Origin: Gemmatimonadaceae bacterium
GTDB lineage: Bacteria > Gemmatimonadota > Gemmatimonadetes > Gemmatimonadales > Gemmatimonadaceae
Direction: 5' to 3'
Assembly (NCBI GenBank): GCA_025451425.1
Contig: JANWKK010000297.1
Location: forward strand, 1 to 10,592
Length of the DNA: 10,592 nt
Translations under genes and position numbers: made by a program
The notes under the pieces: model-generated
Seen by the model: only the letters and a program-made list of their open reading frames with translations
Databases searched by the model: none
What the model was told of the DNA's origin: nothing
Shown: piece after piece, positions 7,050-10,592 of the stretch
Layout: each line of letters opens with the position of its first letter
Position numbering within the stretch: the stretch's first letter is position 1

Positions 7050-7364
7050 CTAAGGCTTCACGCCGGTATCTACCCAGTGAACGAGGTCCTCGAAATTGCT
7101 GAGCATGTACGCTCGAGCCACGCGACGGCGTCGGGCGTAAGCTCGGTCGTACGGTTGCCGGCCAGCTGGGCCTGCTTCGAGAAGGCGATGAGCTGGAAAC
7201 CGGTGGGTTGGCGAGCACTGCCCCAATGACTGGGTTCTGGATCTGATTCGTGACGTCAGTGATGACGACCGGCATCTCCATCGTGCTCCAGGAAGCACGC
7301 CCGGATAGAAGAGATCGAACTTGTGGCGGCAGCGCGAGAAAGCCTGGACATACGGGTCTGCGTG
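7050..7364 (-). pseudogene. Frameshifted C-terminal gene remnant (three -1 breaks), function unknown
   Basis: Read on the minus strand, protein-like sequence passes through three frames without overlap: 'HADPYVQAFSRCRHKFDLFY' then 'PGVLPG' in one frame; 'TMEMPVVITDVTNQIQNPV' and 'IGAVLANP' in the next; 'TGFQLIAFSKQAQLAGN' and 'RTTELTPDAVAWLER' in the third; and finally 'YMLSNFEDLVHWVDTGVKP' back in the first, ending at TAG (7052-7050). Breaks lie near 7285, 7207 and 7110. Each moves the frame by -1, as if single bases were lost, and together they restore the frame. The pieces join into roughly 105 plausible residues with no start codon, so this is the tail of an older gene. The ending (helix then 'LVHWVDTG..P') vaguely recalls secreted alpha/beta hydrolases such as tannase-type esterases, but I do not recognise the family. 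Upstream limits are unclear: the first frame stays open to 7442 but its sequence is less convincing there. Uncorrected indel errors are the alternative explanation. Confidence 0.6.
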
Positions 7365-7380
7365 CGAACCGGATGGTGGG

Positions 7381-7422
7381 TGGACACCTAACGGCGATTT
7401 ACCGTTAGGCCGAACATGTCCA
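7381..7422. repeat. Two-part inverted repeat (hairpin) built around CCTAACGG/CCGTTAGG
   Basis: Inner arms CCTAACGG (7387-7394) and CCGTTAGG (7402-7409) enclose a 7-base loop CGATTTA. Outer arms TGGACA (7381-7386) and TGTCCA (7417-7422) are also exactly complementary, giving 14 base pairs interrupted only by a 7-base bulge (7410-7416) on one side. No T-tract follows on either strand, so it is not a standard terminator. The inner arms contain the core of the octamer that is repeated elsewhere in the window. ACCTAAC and GTTAGGC also match the integron R-box consensus RYYYAAC/GTTRRRY, but the element is far shorter than an attC site and no cassette or integrase is present. Confidence 0.7.
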
Positions 7423-7671
7423 GACCTATTCGCACGTGCCACACGTCCGATGACGTAGTGGGCGCCGTGAATTGGCCTAGCGGAGGGGCCGCCCCTTTCC
7501 TACCCTGAGTTGCGTTCCTTCACGCCTTCCTTTCGATTAGAGCACGGCGACACGTCGCTCAGTCGAAAAATCACCTTCCACCTGCCCCCGCGAGCTCGAT
7601 GCCTGGTTTGCGCTTGGTTCTCGTGATTACCCTAATGCCGATCGCACCGCTCCGGAGGCGCGCGTCACGCC
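7423..7671 (+). other. Leader region of the ABC exporter operon, no convincing gene
   Basis: No open frame here looks like a protein. It holds a small GC-rich hairpin (AGGGG-CCG-CCCCT, 7484-7496) followed by TTCC, too weak to call a terminator, and a pyrimidine-rich stretch around 7571-7590. On the minus strand an open run of about 45 codons ends with TAG at about 7385, but it has no upstream start and no recognisable pattern. Confidence 0.4.
7608..7636 (+). promoter_or_regulatory. Weak candidate sigma70-type promoter for the ABC exporter operon
   Basis: TTGCGC (7608-7613) and CCTAAT (7631-7636) are separated by exactly 17 bp, which would place transcription start near 7643 and leave a leader of about 30 bases before GTG 7672. 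Match to consensus is only 3/6 and 4/6, and the -10 lacks the important second-position A. Spacing and position are the main support. Confidence 0.22.
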
Positions 7672-8646
7672 GTGACTGACTCGCTAGCGGTCTCGGTGCG
7701 CGGTCTGCGCAAGCGCTACGACGACGTCGTCGCCGTAGACGGTTTGGATCTCGAGATCGCGACCGGCGAGTGCTTCGGGCTCCTCGGGCCTAACGGCGCC
7801 GGCAAGACGACCACCGTCGAGATCTGCGAAGGACTCACGATGCCTGACGAGGGCAACGTCGTCGTCCTCGGACGCCAGTGGACCACCGATGAACGCGAGT
7901 TGCGCGAGCGACTGGGTATTCAACTTCAGGAGACGCAACTGGCCGAGAAGCTGACCGTAGCCGAGACGCTCAAGCTGTTTCGAAGCTTCTACCAACGCGG
8001 CCGTCCTGTTGATGAGGTGATCCGTCTCGTGCAGCTCGACGAAAAGCGCGACGGCCGCGTCGGCAAGCTCTCGGGTGGACAGAAGCAGCGTCTCGCACTG
8101 GCGTGCGCGATCGTCGGCGATCCCGACTTGCTGTTCCTGGACGAGCCCACGACCGGTCTCGATCCGCAATCGCGGCGGCAGATCTGGGACCTGGTTGAGC
8201 AATTCAAAGCGATGGGCCGTTCGATTCTACTCACGACGCACTACATGGACGAAGCGGAGCGTCTTTGCGACCGCGTAGCGATCGTCGACCACGGCCGCGT
8301 GATCGCGCTCGGTACGCCCCGTGAGCTGATCGCATCTTTAGGTGCCGAGCATGTCGTCGAGTTTGTGCTCGTGCAGGACGGGAGCGGGGGCGGGGGCGGG
8401 GGCGGGGGTGGGCTGAACGAAGAGACGCTGCGTGCGATGGACTGTGTGCGCGGCGTGCGGCGCGCTGGCGCGGAGAATAATGGCAACGCGTGGGAGCTGC
8501 GCTCGAGCGAGCTCCATCGCAGCGTGCCAGCGCTGTTGGCTGAGCTGACACGGCACGACCTGCAGCTCGCCGAACTGCGCACGCACTCGGCGACGCTCGA
8601 GGACGTCTTCGTCCACCTCACCGGGAGGCAGCTACGCGATGAGTGA
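7672..8646 (+). CDS. ABC-2 type exporter, ATP-binding protein with poly-glycine insert
   Basis: A 324-residue cytoplasmic ATPase that powers the membrane protein encoded next. Complete motifs are present: Walker A 'GPNGAGKTT' (39-47), Q-loop glutamine at about 84-86, signature 'LSGGQKQR' (133-140), Walker B 'LLFLDEP' (153-159), D-loop 'GLD' and switch histidine H190 in 'TTHYMDEA'. After the ATPase domain comes the C-terminal accessory domain seen in drug/daunorubicin-type ATPases, closing with 'SATLEDVFVHLTGRQL'. Residues 239-247 are nine glycines encoded by a GGGGGC tandem repeat, at the junction between the two domains. The start is GTG 7672, with GGAGG at 7654-7658, a rather long 13-base gap. 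The stop overlaps the permease start by 8 bp, so the pair is co-translated. The exported substrate is unknown; drugs, lipids or polysaccharides are all possible for this family. Confidence 0.95.
   Translation: MTDSLAVSVRGLRKRYDDVVAVDGLDLEIATGECFGLLGPNGAGKTTTVEICEGLTMPDEGNVVVLGRQWTTDERELRERLGIQLQETQLAEKLTVAETLKLFRSFYQRGRPVDEVIRLVQLDEKRDGRVGKLSGGQKQRLALACAIVGDPDLLFLDEPTTGLDPQSRRQIWDLVEQFKAMGRSILLTTHYMDEAERLCDRVAIVDHGRVIALGTPRELIASLGAEHVVEFVLVQDGSGGGGGGGGGLNEETLRAMDCVRGVRRAGAENNGNAWELRSSELHRSVPALLAELTRHDLQLAELRTHSATLEDVFVHLTGRQLRDE
8386..8412 (+). repeat. GGGGGC hexanucleotide tandem repeat encoding Gly9; potential G-quadruplex
   Basis: Four runs of five G (8386-8390, 8392-8396, 8398-8402, 8404-8408) are separated by single bases (C, C, C... 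then T before a final GGG). The codons alternate GGG and GGC, giving nine glycines in the ATPase. Because the unit is 6 bp, gain or loss of a unit changes the glycine count by two without a frameshift. G-runs on the coding strand with one-base loops are the classic pattern for a very stable quadruplex in DNA and mRNA. Confidence 0.9.
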
Positions 8647-9715
8647 AATGGAAACGGCCAGTCCCCGTCGCTTCGGCATCTCACCGTCGCTGCTGCAATT
8701 ATCGTCGGTTCGATTCAAGGAGTATCTGCGCGAGCCAGAAGCCGTGTTCTGGACGTTCGCATTCCCGATCATCCTCGCGATCGGCCTTGGCATAGCGTTT
8801 CGGAACCGGCCCGCGGAAGTCGTGCACATCGCTGTTGTCGGTCCGTCGACACCGGCCACCCGCGTGGTGGCGGCTGCGCGCGCCGATTCGGGTCTCACCG
8901 TCGAGTTGCTTCCGGCTGATAGCGCGACCAGTGCACTCCGCATTGGACGCGTCGCCCTCGTCGTCGTCCCTCGCGCTGATGGAACGGTGGAGTATCAGTT
9001 CGATGAAACCAGACCCGATGCGCGCAACGCTCGCCTACTCGTCGACAACGCGATCCAGCGCGGCTACGGCCGCGCGAACACGGTGAGTGTGAGCGAGACG
9101 CACGTGCGCGAACGCGGCTCGCGCTACATCGACTTCGTCATTCCAGGTCTTCTCGGCATGAACATCATGGGAAGCAGCATCTGGGGACTCGGGTTCACGA
9201 TCGTCGACGCGCGCCGTAAGAAATTGCTCAAGCGCCTGGTCGCGACACCGATGTCGCGCGTAGAGTATCTCCTCGCGTATCTGATCTCGCGGCTCGTGCT
9301 GCTTGTCGCAGAGGTCATCGTGCTTCTCGGCTTCGCCGCGGTGTTTTTCGGTGTGCCCGTTCGCGGATCGCTCATTCAGCTGTCGCTCATCATTCTCGCC
9401 AGCGTGTTCGCCTTCGGCGGACTCGGTCTATTGATCGCGTCGCGCGCGCAAACAATCGAGGGCGCGTCGGGACTCATGAACGTGACGATGATGCCAATGT
9501 GGGTACTGTCCGGCGTGTTCTTCTCGTCGGAGAATTTTCCGAAGGCATTTCAGCCGTTGATCCAGGCCCTCCCGCTCACGGCGACGAATAATGCCTTGCG
9601 CGCGAGCATGCTGCGTGGTGAGGGGTGGGCGGTTGTTGGGCCGGAAATCGCGTTGCTCGCCCTGTGGGCGGTTGCGACGCTTTGGCTGGCGCTGAAGTGG
9701 TTCCGGTGGCGTTAG
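8639..9715 (+). CDS. ABC-2 type exporter, permease protein
   Basis: A 358-residue inner-membrane partner of the upstream ATPase. A first membrane helix (about 37-54, 'VFWTFAFPIILAIGLGIAF') is followed by a ~105-residue extracytoplasmic domain, then a compact helical bundle: about 163-183, 210-240, 246-268, 279-297 ('MMPMWVLSGVFFSSENFP') and 334-352. This is the ABC2_membrane_3-like layout (helix, large loop, five helices). The cytoplasmic 'DARRKKLLKRLVATPMSRVEYLLAY' is the conserved coupling region of the family. The start ATG 8639 lies inside the last codons of the ATPase gene (8-bp overlap) and is preceded by GGGAGG at 8623-8628, 10 bases away; a second Met 3 codons later is less well placed. 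The stop TAG at 9713-9715 falls within a CGTTAGGC octamer. The gene pair forms a complete half-size exporter, probably working as two ATPases plus two permeases. Confidence 0.93.
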   Translation: MSEMETASPRRFGISPSLLQLSSVRFKEYLREPEAVFWTFAFPIILAIGLGIAFRNRPAEVVHIAVVGPSTPATRVVAAARADSGLTVELLPADSATSALRIGRVALVVVPRADGTVEYQFDETRPDARNARLLVDNAIQRGYGRANTVSVSETHVRERGSRYIDFVIPGLLGMNIMGSSIWGLGFTIVDARRKKLLKRLVATPMSRVEYLLAYLISRLVLLVAEVIVLLGFAAVFFGVPVRGSLIQLSLIILASVFAFGGLGLLIASRAQTIEGASGLMNVTMMPMWVLSGVFFSSENFPKAFQPLIQALPLTATNNALRASMLRGEGWAVVGPEIALLALWAVATLWLALKWFRWR

Positions 9716-9760
9716 GCGCCGCGCGGGAGTCCGTTGAGGTCATGCCCCACTCCGTTCGTA

Positions 9761-9770
9761 GTTGCGCAAC
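9761..9770. repeat. Perfect 10-bp palindrome GTTGCGCAAC between convergent genes
   Basis: GTTGCGCAAC reads the same on both strands and sits in the 73-bp gap between the ends of the permease and VOC genes. A 5-bp inverted pair GGAGT/ACTCC lies just before it (9726-9730, 9749-9753). It has no T-tract; it might be a protein site or a weak bidirectional hairpin. Confidence 0.3.
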
Positions 9771-9788
9771 CTCGGATTGGCGTGACGA

Positions 9789-10220
9789 TTAGTATATCGC
9801 CCACAGTCCGGGGGTGATGAACTCGATCGAGTGCCCGTCGGGGTCGCGAACGTATACGCTCTGGCCACCGCGCTGCCACCGCACACGACTCTCGATCTCG
9901 ACGCCGCAGTCCTCGAGTCGCGTCGCCCAGCGCTGGAGATGTTGCTCATCGGGCACCGCAAACGCGATGTGTTGAATTCCCGTCCCGCCGTGCGGCGGCA
10001 CGACACCGCCAGCCGTCGGCAATGGCTCACCCGTCGCCCCGCGCCGAAAGAGTAGAAGCACGCTCACGCCGCCAACGCTCAACGCCAGCAGGCGCGCGCT
10101 GTCCAACAGCGGCTCGCAACCAAGGAGGTCGACGTAGAAGCCGCGTGACCGTGTGAGGTCGTCGACGTAAAGCGCCGTCTCGACGATCCGATCCAGCTGG
10201 GGGTGAACCCTGCCGCTCAT
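9789..10220 (-). CDS. VOC superfamily (glyoxalase/dioxygenase-fold) protein
   Basis: A 143-residue soluble protein with two beta-alpha-beta-beta-beta units. Unit one begins 'IVETALYVDDLTRSRGFYVDLLG' (12-34) and unit two 'GIQHIAFAVPDEQHLQRWATRL' (81-102), closing with 'SVYVRDPDGHSIEFITPGLW' (121-140). By analogy with the family, Glu14, His84 and Glu133 are the likely metal ligands, so the metal site looks intact. Family members include glyoxalase I, fosfomycin and bleomycin resistance proteins and extradiol dioxygenases; which reaction applies cannot be told from sequence alone. The start ATG has no clear Shine-Dalgarno. The gene is convergent with the exporter permease (73 bp apart) and divergent from the decarboxylase (67 bp), so it is probably its own transcription unit. 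Confidence 0.9.
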   Translation of the reverse strand: MSGRVHPQLDRIVETALYVDDLTRSRGFYVDLLGCEPLLDSARLLALSVGGVSVLLLFRRGATGEPLPTAGGVVPPHGGTGIQHIAFAVPDEQHLQRWATRLEDCGVEIESRVRWQRGGQSVYVRDPDGHSIEFITPGLWAIY

Positions 10221-10287
10221 CCGGGCGTCATCGTGGTCTGAAGTGGCCAGACGCTACATTTTCTCATCGTCGCTCGCAAGGAACCCC

Positions 10288-10592
10288 ATGACCAGCTCAT
10301 CCACGCTCGGCTCAACGTCCGAGCAGGGCGATCTCCCGACCGCCGAGCTCTTGGCGCACGGCCAGACGGCGCTCGAATGGATCGCACGCTATCTCGACCA
10401 TCCGGAGCGGGTGAGCGTTCTGTCACGTTCCGTGCCCGGCGAGATTCGCGAGCTGTTGCCCGTGTCGCCGCCAGAACACGCCGAGCCGTTAGGCGAAATC
10501 CTGCGCGACTTCGAGTCGCAGATAGTGCCCGGAATCACGCACTGGAATCACCCCGGTTTCTTCGCCTATTTCGCGACCTCCTCGTCTGTGAC
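10288..10592 (+). CDS. PLP-dependent group II amino-acid decarboxylase, N-terminal part, runs off window
   Basis: From ATG 10288 the frame stays open to the window end (101 codons plus 2 bases). It encodes 'MTSSSTLGSTSEQGDLPTAE' followed by 'AHGQTALEWIARYLDHPERV', the helix that starts aromatic-L-amino-acid-decarboxylase-like enzymes, then 'PGEIRELLPVSPPEHAEPLG', 'ILRDFESQIVPGITHWNHPG' and 'FFAYFATSSSV'. The 'I.HWnHP.FFAYF...SS' segment is the family hallmark near the substrate site. The catalytic lysine lies beyond the window. Such enzymes remove the carboxyl group from aromatic amino acids or related substrates in the cytoplasm. AAGGA at 10278-10282, 5 bases before ATG, supports the start. 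The 67-bp gap to the divergent VOC gene holds a -10-like TACATT (10255-10260) without a convincing -35, and a short inverted pair GTCTG/CAGAC (10236-10240, 10248-10252). Confidence 0.9.
   Translation, partial: MTSSSTLGSTSEQGDLPTAELLAHGQTALEWIARYLDHPERVSVLSRSVPGEIRELLPVSPPEHAEPLGEILRDFESQIVPGITHWNHPGFFAYFATSSSV

Noticed and set aside
7386..7410. Integron attC recombination site
   Set aside because: The R-box consensus fits on both sides, but the element is only 25 bp with no L boxes; there is no cassette array or integrase, and the same octamer occurs in ordinary coding sequence.
7385..7520. Minus-strand open run of about 45 codons ending at the hairpin
   Set aside because: No upstream start, an in-frame stop before it, and no recognisable pattern; it could be a further piece of the degraded gene but this cannot be supported.
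8386..8412. CRISPR or satellite-type array
   Set aside because: It is a 6-bp microsatellite within an open reading frame, with no spacers; no CRISPR-like repeat-spacer pattern exists anywhere in the window.

Overview
The window is GC-rich (about 60%, estimated by eye), gene-dense bacterial DNA with a Gram-negative outer-membrane protein gene. A PadR-type regulator sits directly ahead of an 885-residue 'duplicated orphan' ABC permease (ADOP), there is a large Omp85-like barrel protein with a long N-terminal domain, and there is a small hypothetical protein of the 'W-ERRRLAPIP-W' kind. Together these suggest Gemmatimonadota, with Acidobacteriota as the alternative. This is inference from gene content; no rRNA or other marker gene is present. 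I see no tRNA, rRNA, CRISPR array, transposase or integrase.

Layout. (1) 2-781 (+): C-terminal part of an FAD-dependent oxidoreductase cut by the window edge. (2) 782-972: an untranslated stretch with three inverted repeats, read here as candidate operators. (3) 973-3981 (+): a two-gene unit, PadR regulator then ADOP permease. (4) 4106-4417 (+): a 103-residue conserved-type hypothetical protein, ending 3 bp from the convergent gene. (5) 4421-6934 (-): an 837-residue outer-membrane beta-barrel protein. (6) 6935-7671: 737 bp with no intact gene, holding a frameshifted gene remnant on the minus strand, a strong two-part hairpin and the promoter region of the next operon. (7) 7672-9715 (+): a translationally overlapping ABC-2 exporter pair, ATPase plus permease; the ATPase carries a run of nine glycines encoded by a GGGGGC tandem repeat. 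(8) 9789-10220 (-): a VOC/glyoxalase-fold protein. (9) 10288-10592 (+): the first 101 codons of a PLP-dependent group II amino-acid decarboxylase, divergent from the VOC gene and cut by the window edge.

How the genes work together. Only two functional units are evident: PadR-ADOP (regulator plus envelope permease lacking its own ATPase) and the ABC-2 ATPase-permease pair (a complete exporter of unknown substrate). The other genes look like single transcription units. Genes inside units, the exporter ATPase and the decarboxylase have readable Shine-Dalgarno sequences, while PadR, the hypothetical, the barrel gene and VOC do not.

The least ordinary signals are non-coding: the repeat cluster ahead of padR, the octamer CGTTAGGC found 8 times on both strands and in several reading frames, an inverted pair of its core inside a hairpin at 7381-7422, and a gene remnant whose three frame breaks are all of the same -1 type. 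I found no convincing new defence or mobile system.
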